A program made the position numbers and the translations under genes. A DNA stretch of 64,000 bases, from positions 405,212,565 to 405,276,564 of the forward strand of contig NC_053392.1 in assembly GCF_905171765.1 (NCBI RefSeq), read 5' to 3'. The DNA is from Bufo bufo. Its lineage: Eukaryota; Chordata; Amphibia; Anura; Bufonidae. The stretch's first letter is position 1; each line of letters begins with the position of its first letter. The notes under the pieces are model-generated. The model did not search any database, was not told the origin of the DNA, and worked only from the letters and a program-made list of their open reading frames with translations. Below are positions 35,074-46,252 of the stretch, one piece after another.

Positions 35074-36425
35074 CCCTGTGTGTGTGTGTGTCTCTCCCTG
35101 TGTGTGTGTGTCTCTCCGTGTGTGTGTTTCTGTGTCTCTCCGTGTGTGTGTCTGTGTCTCTCCGTGTGTGTGTAGAAAGAGTGAAGTGCTTATGCCGCTG
35201 TACAGAACACTGGTGAGACCTCACTTGGAGTATTGTGCGCAGTACTGGAGGCCATATCTCCAGAAGGATATAGATACTCTAGAGAGAGTTCAGAGAAGAG
35301 CTACTAAACTAGTACATGGATTGCAGGATAAAACTTACCAGGAAAGGTTAAAGGACCTTAACATGTATAGCTTGGAAGACAGAAGAGACAGAGGGGATAT
35401 GATAGAAACTTTTAAATACATAAAGGGAATCAACTCGGTAAAGGAGGAGAGCATATTTAAAAGAAGAAAAACTACCACAAGAGGACACAGTTTTAAATTA
35501 GAGGGGCAAAGGTTTAAAAGTAATATAAGGAAGTATTACTTTACTGAGAGAGTAGTGGATGCATGGAATAGCCTTCCTGCAGAAGTGGTAGCTGCAAATA
35601 CAGTGAAGGGGTTTAAGCATGCATGGGATAGGCATAAGGTATCCTTCATATAAGATAGGGCCAGGGACTATTCATAGGATTCAGATATATTGGGCAGACT
35701 AGATGGGCCAAATGGTTCTTATCTGCCGACACATTCTATGTTTCTATGTTTCTATGTTTCTCCGTGTGTGTGTGTGTCTGTGGCTCTCCGTGTGTGTGTG
35801 TCTGTGGCTCTCCGTGTGTGTGTCTGTGTCTCTCCGTGTGTGTGTGTGTCTGTGTCTCTCCGTGTGTGTGTCTGTGGCTCTCCGTGTGTGTGTGTCTGTG
35901 GCTCTCCGTGTGTGTGTGTCTGTGTCTCTCCATGTGTGTGTCTGTGTATCTCCGTGTGTGTCTGTGTCTCTCCGTGTGTGTGTCTGTGGCTCTCCGTGTG
36001 TGTGTGTCTGTGTCTCTCCGTGTGTGTGTCTGTGTATCTCCGTGTGTGTGTGTCTGGGTCTCTCCGTGTGTGTGTGTCTGGGTCTCTCCGTGTGTGTGTG
36101 TTTCTGGGTCTCTCCGTGTGTGTGTGTGTCTGTGGCTCTCCGTGTGTGTGTGTGTCTGTGGCTCTCCGTGTGTGTGTATGTCTGTGGCTCTCCGTGTGTA
36201 TGTGTGTCTGTGTCTCTCCGTATGTGTGTCTGTGTCTCTGTGTGTGTGTGTCTCTCCGTGTGTCTGTCTGTGTCTCTCCGTGTGTGTGTCTGTCTGTGTC
36301 TCTCCGTGTGTGTGTGTGTCTGTCTGTGTCTCTCCATGTGTGTGTGTGTCTGTGGCTCTCCGTGTGTGTGTGTGTGTCTGTGGCTCTCCGTGTGTGTGTG
36401 TCTGTGGCTCTCTGTCCCTGTGTGT
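35074..36425. repeat. GT-rich array of ~22-24 bp units, split by a LINE fragment
   Basis: Variable tandem units of TCTCTCCGTGTGTGTGTCTG type, with GTCTGTGG and GTATGTCTG variants. The array occupies 35074-35176 and 35756-36425, with a LINE fragment between. All frames of both strands are open over long spans because of the repeat, giving cysteine/valine- or histidine/threonine-rich reading frames that are not genes. Confidence 0.93.
35175..35755 (+). mobile_element. 5'-truncated CR1/L2-like LINE inserted in the GT array
   Basis: Codes for the C-terminal part of a LINE ORF2: VLMPLYRTLVRPHLEYCAQYW, LERVQRRATK, LEDRRDRGDMIETFKYIKGIN and VVDAWNSLPAEVVAANTV, ending in a stop at 35651-35653. The 3' tail is GCCGACACATTC followed by TATGTTTC repeats. 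TCTCCGTGTGTGTGT occurs on both sides, as expected for a target duplication within the array. The coding part is open, but the element lacks everything upstream. Confidence 0.9.
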
Positions 36426-36550
36426 CACCATCACCATGCCCACAGTGTTCCTATGTCTTGACGCAGATGCATCAAGACATTCTGTGCGGGGCAAGAAGAA
36501 AAGGAGGAGGCAGCGCCGCCAGCATGGAGTCCGTGGGAGAGACATAGGGA

Positions 36551-36735
36551 AGTGTGTTGAGCGAACTTGTGTTTTAAGTTCGGAATCTAAAGTTCGGGTT
36601 CGGATTATCAAAGTATCCCGTTATGGATTCTGCTACCACGGACCATAACAGAATTTAGAATCCATAACGGGATACTTTCATAACCTGAACCCGAACTTTA
36701 GACGCCGAACTTAAAACACAAGTTCGCTCAACACT
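36551..36735. mobile_element. 185-bp palindromic hAT MITE
   Basis: Long inverted repeats. The left is GTTGAGCGAACTTGTGTTTT and the right its inverse, ending CAAGTTCGCTCAACACT. Flanks CATAGGGA and AATAGGGA are an 8-bp duplication with one mismatch. The outer TTGAGCGAAC is shared with hAT-1, -2 and -3, so the enzyme of those elements is the likely mobiliser (inference). Confidence 0.8.
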
Positions 36736-37190
36736 AATAGGGAGGCACCCTAAGGACGTAGGTAACACTACCACATTATCAGCACTAGTGTTATCTGTAG
36801 TTTTACATAGGACTGCAGGTAACACTACTACAATTTCTGTACTCAGATAGCCATCACTGTGTTATCTGTGGTGTTACATAGGACTGCAGGGGACATCTAC
36901 TATATTTTCTGTACTCAGAGAATTATCACTTCTCCCAAGGGCCCACATGAGCCTGAAGCCGACATGGTGCGATGTGGGTGGGGCTGTGTGTGGGTGTGGA
37001 TTGAGGGTGGGCGGGGACACAGGGGCCCCATAATCTCCTATTGCCCGGGGGCCCTATGAGTTGTCAGTCCGCCCCTGCACAAGCAGTACTATGCATTGAT
37101 TGCTTCTCAGTGCAATTCCTAAACTGTGTACGAGACCAGTTGTATACATTTTGGTCAAAATGCACAACTCTCTCATCACATCAAGGTTGC

Positions 37191-37754
37191 TAGAGATGAG
37201 CGAAGTAAGCAAAAATTCGGCTGCATTGAATTTTACAAAAATATTTGCTTTGTGACAAATTACTTTGTCACGAAGCGCATTTCTTTGCAAGTAGTGAGTG
37301 CAATGACATGGAGTGGCGATTGCGCTGGTGCCCATCATTGTACTCATCAGATCCCGCGTTCGTACATGATCACGGCATCTGATCAGCAATAATACAGTGT
37401 AAATTATTATTTTTTATTAATAAAATCATACTTACCCTCATCCATTTGATCGCGAAAATCCGGCTGCTACCATCTTGATTGAAGACCTAGCGCAAAATCT
37501 CACATGGCCTGTGATAATGTCATCACATCGGCTGGTGTTCACCGCGCATGGGATTTTGTGTGAGATTTTCAATCAAGATGTCAGCGGCAGGCTCTTTGCG
37601 CTCAAACGAATGAGGTAAGTATGAATTATTTTATTTTTTTACCCCATTTTAGATAAAATCGATTTATTACCACAAAGCAGGAGGAAATTTGGCTTTGCGG
37701 CAAATTAAATTTGGATTAAATTCCACTTCGTGGAGTTCAATTCTCTCAACACCA
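37191..37754. mobile_element. hAT-type foldback MITE, family F copy 1
   Basis: Perfect 8-bp duplication AAGGTTGC (37183-37190 and 37755-37762). Ends are TAGAGATGAGCGAA and TTCTCTCAACACCA. Inner arms: ATCTTGATTGAAG and CTTCAATCAAGATG-like. Outward splice-donor words ATACTTAC (37428-37435) and GTAAGTAT (37615-37622) border the core. A sister copy is at 57482-58016. Confidence 0.85.
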
Positions 37755-37762
37755 AAGGTTGC

Positions 37763-38290
37763 CTTTTTCAAGTGGGCCCCTAATTTTTACAGAACCATGT
37801 GATGACTACCTTCATTATAACACAACGCCCACAAGTGGCGAGACTCAGCACCCCTACTGTCATTCTAGGCTCACTAGGCATTGGGCCCTACCAACCCACA
37901 GACACAGCTCTACAGCAACAACAGCAACCACACATCACTGCACCATGTGAAGAGATGTCAAAAGCTTACCCTTCCATGTAGTCTCAAACTTAACTGAGAC
38001 CAAGTAGGTTTTAACCCTTGTGCACTCTCCTGCTAAATAAAAACACCCGGGCCATATGGGAGGAGTGCTTATACCATGGGAAATAGCAGGGACCATGTAC
38101 TCTCTCTTTTTGGAAGTTTACTTTAAGTGCCTTGCTTTTTTTGTGTTATTAGAACTCCACCCATTCATACAAATAATTCCATATTTGTAGAAATAATTGT
38201 ATTGGACAAAAATGTAAGATCATTTCATATACTGTATCCCTTCAAGCAAAAGGCAAAAAATTTCTGGTAAAACAAAATACAAAACTGTAG
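37763..38290. other. Spacer, nothing recognised
   Basis: Unique-looking sequence between the family F MITE and TTAA element B. Two short reading frames have no recognisable domain. Confidence 0.55.
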
Positions 38291-38950
38291 TTAACACCTT
38301 AAGGACCTTGCCATTTTTCACCTTAAGGACCAGGCCATTTTTTGCAAATCTGACATGTGTCACTTTACATGGTAATAACTTTAAAACGCTTTTACTTATC
38401 CAGGCCATTCTGAGATTGTTTTCTCGTCACTAGTTGAGCGGACACCTGGATGTTCGGGTTCGGCCGAACTTGAAAAAAAAGTTTGGGTTCGGGACCCGAA
38501 CTTGACCCCAAATCCGAACCCTATTGAAGTCAATGGGGACACAAACTTTTGGCCACTAAAATGGCTCTAAAATAGCCCTGGATAGAGCTAGAGGGCTGCA
38601 AAAAGGCAGCAAAATGTGCTTAAGAGCAATGGCAAATGCTCTGCAAACAAATGTGGATAGGGAAATGAATTAAAAAAACATAAAAGACCTTAAAAAAATT
38701 AAAATTAGGAATGATGTAGGAGGAAGAGGTTGAGGAGGCGGTGAATGGGTGGATGTGGCCGTGTAGGCTCACGTGGCGGTCTAGGTGGAAGCGGCGGCGA
38801 AGGAGGAATAGGTAGCCAACACAGATATGTGTTATTTTGCATTTTTACATAGGGGTATCCCCCCAAAATATTGGGACATATAAAAAAAAAAAAAAGGAAT
38901 AAGTGCACTTAAGTACAAGGATGGATGGTTGAGGCTGTTAGAACTGTCTA

Positions 38951-41900
38951 TTATGCACAAGGTACAGACAAGTCTTGTGGGATCCAGGCCTGGTTCATTT
39001 TAATGAACGTGAGCTTGTCCACGTTGGCTGTGGACAGGCGGCTGCGTCTGTCTGTAATGATGCCTCCTGCCGTGCTAAATACACATTAAGAGAGTACACT
39101 GGCTGCATGGCAGGCCAGCACCTCCAAGGCATACAGGGCAAGCTCTGGCCATGTGGACAATTTGGAGACCCAGAAGTTTAATGGGGCAGAACCATCAGTC
39201 AGTACGTGTAGGCGTGTGCACAGGTACTGTTCCACCATGTTGTTCAAATGCTGCCTCCTGCTAATACGCTCCATATCAGCAGTTGGGGCCGGTTGTTGCG
39301 GCGAGGTGACAAAGCTTTTCCACATGTCGGCCATGCTAACCCTGCCTTCTGAGGTGCTGGCGCTGACCCAGCTGCGTTGGAGACCTCTTCCTCCTCCCCT
39401 GCCTTCGCCTTGTGCTTCCACTTGTCCCCCGGCGTCAGTCGGGAATGCTCTCAGGAGCGCGTCTACCAGTGTGCGCCTGTAGTCTCGCATCTTCCAATCA
39501 CGCTCCAGTGAGGGAATTAAGGATGGAACATTGTCTTTATAACGGGGATCCAGCAGGGTGGCCACCCAGTAGTCAGCACACGTTAAAATGTGGGCAACTC
39601 TGCTGTCGTTGCGCAGGCACTGCAGCATGTAGTCGCTCATGTGTGCCAGGCTGCCCAGTGGTAAGGACAAGCTGTCATCTGTGGGAGGCGTATCGTCTGC
39701 GTCCTCCGTATCCCCCCAGCCACTCACCAGTGATGGGCCCGAGCTGCGTTGGTTGCCACCCCGCTGTGAACATGCTTCATCCCCATCCTCCTCCTCCTCA
39801 TCCTCCTCCTCCTCTTCCTCTAGTAGTGGGCCCTGGCTGGCCAAATTTGTACCTGGCCTCTGCTGTTGCAAAAAACCTCCCTCTGAGCCACTTCTAAAAG
39901 ACTGGCCTGAAAGTGTTAGAGATGACCCCTCTTCTTCCTCCTCGTCCTGGGCCACATCCTCTTCCATCATCGCCCTAAGTGTTTTCTCAAGGAGACATAT
40001 AAGTGGTATTGTAACGCTGATAATGGCGTCATCGCCACTGGCCATGTTGGTGGAGTACTCGAAACAGCGCAACAGGGCACACAGGACTCGCATGGAGGCC
40101 CAGTCATTGGTGGTGAAGTGGTGCTGTTCCGCAGTGCGACTGACCCGTGCATGCTGCAGCAGAAACTCCACTATGGCCTGCTGATGCTCGCACAGTCTCT
40201 CCAGCATGCGCAAGGTAGAGTTCCACCTGTTGGGCACATCGCATATGAGTCGGTGAGCGGGAAGGCCGAAGTTACGCTGTAGAGCAGACAGCTGTGCGGC
40301 GGCAGGATGAGAACGCCGGAAGCGCGCACAGACGGCCCGCACTTTATGCAGCAGTTCTGACATGTCGGGCTAGTTGTGAATGAATTTCTGCACCACCAAA
40401 TTCAGCACATGCCAGACAAGGGATGTGCGTCAAACCAGCTAGTCCAAGAGCTGCAAAGGGATTTCGCCCATTATCGCAGACCACCAGGCCGGGCTTGAGG
40501 CTCACTGGCAGCAACCACTCGTCGGTCTGTTGTTCTATACCCCGCCACAACTCCTGCGCGGTATGGGGCCTGTTCCCCAAACACATCAGTTTCAGAACGG
40601 CCTGCTGACGTAGTTGGTGGTGAAGGTCTGTCGCTGACCGGATGAGGAGGTGGTAGAAGAGGAGGAGGAAGCCGAGTAGGAAGAGGAGGCAACAGGAGGC
40701 AAAGAATGATGCCCTGCGATCCTTGGCGGCGGAAGGACGTGCGCCAAACAGCTCTCCGCCTGGGGCCCAGCCGCCACTACATTTACCCAGTGTGCAGTTA
40801 GGGAGATATAGTGTCCCTGGCCGTGCTTACTGGTCCACGTATCTGTGGTTGGGTGGACCTTGCCACAGATGGCGTTGCGCAGTTCACACTTGATTTTATC
40901 CGATACTTGGTTGTGCAGGGAGGGCACGGCTCTCCTGGAGAAGTAGTGGCGGCTGGGAATGACGTACTGTGGGACAGCAAGCGACATGAGCTGTTTGAAG
41001 CTGTCCATCTCCACCAGCCTGAATGACAGCATTTCAAAGGCCAGCAGGGTGGCTAGGTGGGAATTTACGCGTTCTCTCAAAGGTTTGTGAGATGGAGAGC
41101 TGAACGCTTCCGTGTGACATAGTGGAGATGCTTGGTGACGGAGGTGGTGTTGTTGGTGGCACATCCTCTGTTTGCTGGGCGGCAGGTGCCGACGTTCCTC
41201 CAGAGGCGGAGGAAGAGGCGGAGGCAGCAGCAGAAAAGGGAGCAGGAGGGGCCTGAGCCCTTTCTTGGTTTTGAAGGTGCTTACTCCACTGCAGCCCATG
41301 TCTCGCATGTAGATGCCTGGTCATGCAGGTTGTGCTAAGGTTCAGAACGTTAATGCCTCGCTTCAGGCTCTGATGGCACAGCGTGCAAACCACTCGGGTC
41401 TTGTCGTCAGCACATTGTGTGAAGAAGTGCCATGCCAGGGAACTCCTTGAAGCTGCCTTTGGTGTACTCGGTCCCTGGTGACGGTGGCCAGTAGCAGGCG
41501 AACTGTTTTGGCGACAGCTCCTCTGCTTTTGCACCCTGCTCCCTCTTTTGCTACGCTGTTGGCTCGGTCTCACCACTGCCTCTTCCTCCGAAATCTGAAA
41601 GTCAGTGGCACGACCTTCATTCCATGTGGGGTCTAGAACCTCATCGACCCCTGCATCATCTTCCACCCAGTCTTCCTCCCTGACCTCCTTTTCGGTCTGC
41701 ACACTGCAGAAAGACGCAGCAGTTGGCACCTGTGTTTCGTCATCATCAGAGACGTGCTGAGGTGGTATTCCCATGCCCTCATCTGGAAAAATAAGTGGTT
41801 GTACGTCAGTGCATTCTATGTCTTCCACCCCTGGGGAAGGGCTAGGTGGATGCCCTTGGGAAACCCTGCCAGCAGAGTCTTCAAACAGCATAAAAGACTG

Positions 41901-42274
41901 CTGCATGACTTGAGGCTCAGACAAGTTCCCCGATAGCACGGGGGTGATGTGACAGACTGATGGGCATGGGTTTCAGGCACCACCTGTGCGCTTTCTGCAG
42001 AAGACTGGGTGGGAGATAATGTGAATGTGCTGGATCTACTGTCGGCCGCCCAATTGACTAGCGCCTGTACTTGCTCAGGCCTTACCACCCTTAGAACGGC
42101 ATTAGGCCCGACCAAATATTGCTGTCGATTCTGGCGGCTACTGGGACCTGAGGTAGTAGGTTCAGTAGGATGTTTAGCTGTGGCAGAACGGCCACGTCCT
42201 CTCCCTGCACCAGATGCTCCACCAACACCACCACCACGACCATGACCGCGTCCCTTAATAGATGTTTGCCTCAT
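38951..42274 (-). pseudogene. hAT-2 transposase, frameshifted, catalytic Glu codon replaced by stop
   Basis: Start at 42274 gives a Gly/Arg-rich N-terminus, QYLVGPNAVLRVVRPEQVQA and an acidic region. The BED finger (near 41390-41300) has VCTLCHQSL and MTRHLHARHG, giving the C-x2-C and H-x4-H ligands. The first catalytic Asp is in TTDTWTSKHGQGHYIS (near 40840) and the second in VVCDNGRN (near 40490). The long C-terminal frame 40363-39086 has CLRNDSRVAHILTCADYW, LLDPRYKDN and WPELALYALEVLACHAAS. It stops with TAA at 39086-39088, the position of the catalytic Glu in hAT-1 (SESVFSTAGG). The remaining 45 codons to 38951 stay readable. Frame changes also occur near 41900, 41050, 40590 and 40350. 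Confidence 0.9.
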
Positions 42275-42329
42275 AGTTAGCGTTCGCCATGCAAAGTAAA
42301 AAGTGGTTAAGTCTGTTAAAAATAATTAA

Positions 42330-42960
42330 CCGCCAATAAAAACCCTGATGTAGGGTATTGCACTCAATTTTTATTTTTTAAACTCTATATGACAGCGGAA
42401 TTTGTGGCCTAAATTTCACAGTAACTTATGCACCTCTAATCCCAGATGTGCAGTATATCAGAGGTTTTTTTAACTCCAGTAAGCAAAAGCCGTATTTGTG
42501 GCCTAAAATGAACAGTCCCTTATGCACCTATAATCCTAGATGTGCACTATATGAAACAGATGGGTTTGTTTCGCCCAGTAAGCCCCAGTATGCCAAAGCC
42601 GTATTTCTGGCCTAAATGTGACACTCACTTATGCACGTCTAATCCTAGATGTGCACTATATGAAACTGATGTTTTTTTTTCACCTCAGTAAGCAAAAAGC
42701 TGTATTTCTGGCCTAAATGTGACACTCACTTATGCATGTCTAATCCTAGATGTGCACTATATGAAACAGATGGTTTTTTTTCACCCCAGTATGCCCCAGT
42801 AAGCAAAAAGCTGTATTCCTGGCCTAAATGTGACACTCACTTATTCACGTCTAATCCTAGATGTGCACTATATGAAAAAAAGGTTTTTATTAACCCCAGT
42901 GTCTCAAAGCAGTATTTCTGGACTTGCAGACATGCAGATATCCTGTGCTGGTGCACTATC
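42330..42960. repeat. Subterminal tandem array of hAT-2, ~107 bp unit
   Basis: Five or six units marked by CTAATCCTAGATGTGCACTA, with GTATTTCTGGCCTAAATGTG in each. It sits in the same place as the arrays of hAT-1 but shares little sequence with them. Confidence 0.85.
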
Positions 42961-45900
42961 GTTGCATAAAATGGCTACCGATTATATATTGATAATGACT
43001 AACTGAAGGAAAAAAGTTTGTTTTCAGTAGTAGTTGGCTCAGGGAAGGCTTAAAACAATTGTGCACTGCACCCACAAAACACATTTGCTGTAGATTGCTG
43101 AGTAAAGAAGCAGTTCTTCATAAGATTTTTCCCTGATCTCTCCCTCACAGCAGCTGCAGCCTATCCCTACACTAATCCAAGCAGAGTGACGGGCGGCACT
43201 ACGTGACTCCAGCTTAAATAGAGGCTGGGTCACATGCTGCAGTTAGCCAATCACAGCCATGCCAATAGTAGGCATGGCTGTGATGGCCTTTTGGGGCAAG
43301 TAGTATTACGCTTGTTGATTGGCTGCTGTGCAGCCTTTCAAAAAGCGCCAAGAAAGCGCCGAACACCGAACCCGAATCCAAACTTTTACGTAAACGTTCG
43401 GGTCTGGGTGCCGAAAAACTTAAAGTTCGATACGAACCCGAACTTTACAGTTCGGGTTCGCTCAACTCTACTCGGCACATATTGTACTTCATGACAGTGG
43501 TAAAATTGAATCAAAAATTTTCATTTTCATTTATTTAAAAAAATACCAAATTTACCAAAAGCTTGGAAAAATTAGCAAATTAGCAAATTTTAATTTCTCT
43601 ACTTTTATAATAGATAGTAAAATCTCCAGAAATAGTTATTACTTTACATTCCCCATATGTCTACTTTATGTTTGGATTATTTTGTAAATGCCATTTTTTT
43701 TGGGGGGGGGGGAGTTAGAGGGCTTAGAAGCTTAGAAGCAAATCTTGAAATTTTTCGTAAAATTTCCAAAACCCACTTTTTAAGGACCAGTTCAGGTCTG
43801 AAGTAACTTTGTGAGGCTTACATAATAAAAACCACCCAGAAATTGTCCCATTTTAGAAACTACACCCCTCAAGGTATTAAAAACTGATTTTACAAACTTT
43901 GTTAACCCTTTAGGTGTTCCACAAGAATTAATCAAAAACGGAGGTGAAATTTCCGAATTTCACTTTTTTGGCAGATTTTCCATTTTAATCCATTTTTCCA
44001 GTAATAAAGCAAGGGTTAACAGCAAAACAAAACTCAATATTTATTACCGTGATACTGCGGTTTACAGAAACACCCCATATGTGGTCGTTAACTGCTGTAG
44101 GGGCTCACGGCAGGTTGCAGAAGGAAAGGAATGCCATATGGTTTTTGGAAGGCAGATTTCACTGGGATAATTTTAAGCTGCCATGTCACATTTGAAGACC
44201 CCCTGATGCACCCCTAGAATAGAAACTCCCAAAAAATTCCCCCATTTTGGAAATTACGGGATAAGGTGGCAGTTTTGTTTGTACTATTTTAGGGTACATA
44301 TGATTTTTGGTTGCTCTATATTACACTTATTGTGGGGCAAAGTAACAAAAAATAGCTGTTTTGGCACCATTTTTTTTTTTTTGTTATTTAAACTGTTAAT
44401 CTGACAGGTTGGATCATGTGGTATATTTATAGAGCAGGTTGTTACGGACGCGACAATAGCAAATTTGACTACTTTTTTTGGTTGTTTGTTTCAGTTTTAC
44501 ATAATAAACATTTTTGAGAAAAATTATTTTTTTGTGTCTCCATATTCTGAAGCCATAGTTTTTTTAAATTTTGAGCGACTGTCTTATGTAGGGGCTAATT
44601 TTTAGAGATGACGGTTTGACTGATACTATTTTAGGGTGCATATGACATTTTGATCGCTTGGTATTACACTGTTTGTGATGTAAGGTGAAATAAAATGGCT
44701 TTTTTGACACACTGTTTTTTTTGTTACGGTGCTTACCTGAGTGGTTAGGTCATGTGATATTTTTATAGAGCAGATTGTTACGGATGCGGCAATACCTAAT
44801 ATTTCAAATTTTTTTATTTTATTTCACTTTAGCATAAAAATAGCAGTTTTGAAGCTAAAAAAAAATCATATTATAGTATCTCCATTGTCTGAAAGTGATA
44901 GCTTTTTTATTTCTTGACCGATTGTCTTAGGTAGGGTCTCATTTTTTGTGGGATGAGGTGACGGTTTGATTGGTACTATTTTAGGGGGGGGCACATGCCT
45001 TTTTGATCGCTTGGTGTTGCAATTTTTGTGATGTAAGGTGACAAAAAATTGCTTTTTTTTTTACACATTATTTTTTTTTCTTTTGCGGTGTTCACCTCAG
45101 GGGTTAGGTCATGTGATATTTTTATACAGCAGGTTCTTATGTTTGTGGTAATACCTAATATGTATACTTTTTTATTCATTTAATTTTTACACAATAACAG
45201 CATATTTGAAAATGCCATAGTTTTTTTACTTTTTGGGTGACTGTCTTGGGTAGGGTCTCATTTGTTTGCGGGATGAAGTGACGGTTTGTTTGGTATGATT
45301 TTATGTGATGTAAAGTGACAATAAAATGGCTTTTTTTACACCGTTTTTTTTTTACGGTGTTCACCTGAGGGGTTAGGTCATGTGATATTTTTATAGAGCA
45401 GGTCGTTACGGATTTCGCAATACCTAATATGTATACTTTTTTTATTTATTTAAGTTTTACACAATGATATCATTTTTGAAAAAAAAAAATCATATTTTAG
45501 TGTCTCCATAGTCTGAGAGCTATAGTTTTTTGTTTTTTTTTGGGCGATTGTCTTAGGTAGGGGCTCATTTTTTTGTGGGATGAGGTGACGGTTAGATTGG
45601 TACTATTTTGGGGTCATACGCCTTTTTGATCTCTTGGTCTTGCACTTTTAGTGCTGTAAGGTGACAAAAAAAGGTTTTTAGCACAGTTTTTATTTAATTT
45701 TTTTACAGTGTTCATCTGAGGGGTTAGTGATATTTTTATAGAGCCATTTAATACTTACGCATCAATACTTAATATGTCTACTTCCCAATTTTATGCAATT
45801 TTTTAACTTTATTTTGTGAAAAGGATGTTGTTGTTTTTTAACTTTATTTTTTAACTTCTTTTTTCACTTTATTTTTTGTCCCACTCTGGGACATCAACAT

Positions 45901-46252
45901 TACAGGGTCTGATCCCTGTTTCAATGTAGCACAATACATTTGTATTGTACTGCATTGACTATCAGTGTATTATACAGCTTATAGCCTCATGCACACAGAC
46001 GTTTTTTTTTGCGGTCCGCAAAGGATTTCCGTTGTTCCGTGATCCGTGACCGTTTTTTCGTCCGTGGGTCTTCCTTGATTTTTGGAGGATCCACGGACAT
46101 GAAAAAAAGTTTTGGCCGTGCGGAGCCAAACGGATCCGTCCTGACTTACAATGCAAGTCAATAGGGACCGATCCGTTTGACGTTGACACAATATGGTGCA
46201 ATTGCAAACGGATCCGTCCTCATTGACTTTCAATGTAAAGTCAGGAGTCCCT

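Larger units (their letters stand above)
33218..37077. mobile_element. Non-autonomous hAT transposon, 3.86 kb, composite
   Basis: Exact ends CAGGGGCGGACTGAC and GTCAGTCCGCCCCTG form 15-bp inverted repeats. They are flanked by a perfect 8-bp duplication, CACAAGCA (33210-33217 and 37078-37085). No transposase is present. The interior is a collection of other repeats: a short tandem block at 33340-33590, a foldback MITE, a GT-rich array with a LINE fragment, and a small hAT MITE. Confidence 0.93.
38431..43470 (-). mobile_element. hAT-2, BED-type hAT transposon, complete ends
   Basis: 5040 bp with ends TAGTTGAGCGGACACC and the inverse of GGTTCGCTCAACTCTA. An 8-bp target duplication CTCGTCAC / CTCGGCAC (38423-38430, 43471-43478) has one mismatch. 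The flanks rejoin to the uninterrupted sequence seen in element A (revcomp of 18770-18800), confirming the boundary. The transposase is on the minus strand (42274-38951) and a tandem array lies between it and the right end. Confidence 0.93.

Noticed and set aside
35690..36648. Cys/Val-rich (plus) and His/Thr-rich (minus) frames of up to 300 residues
   Set aside because: Open in several frames at once through a GT-rich array; no domain, and units vary without regard to codons.
33218..37077. Autonomous hAT transposon
   Set aside because: Ends and 8-bp duplication are clear, but no transposase codons were found; the only real coding sequence is a LINE fragment.
39153..40184. Plus-strand frames opposite hAT-2 transposase (109-181 residues)
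   Set aside because: Antisense shadows of the transposase; serine-rich tracts mirror acidic tracts on the coding strand.
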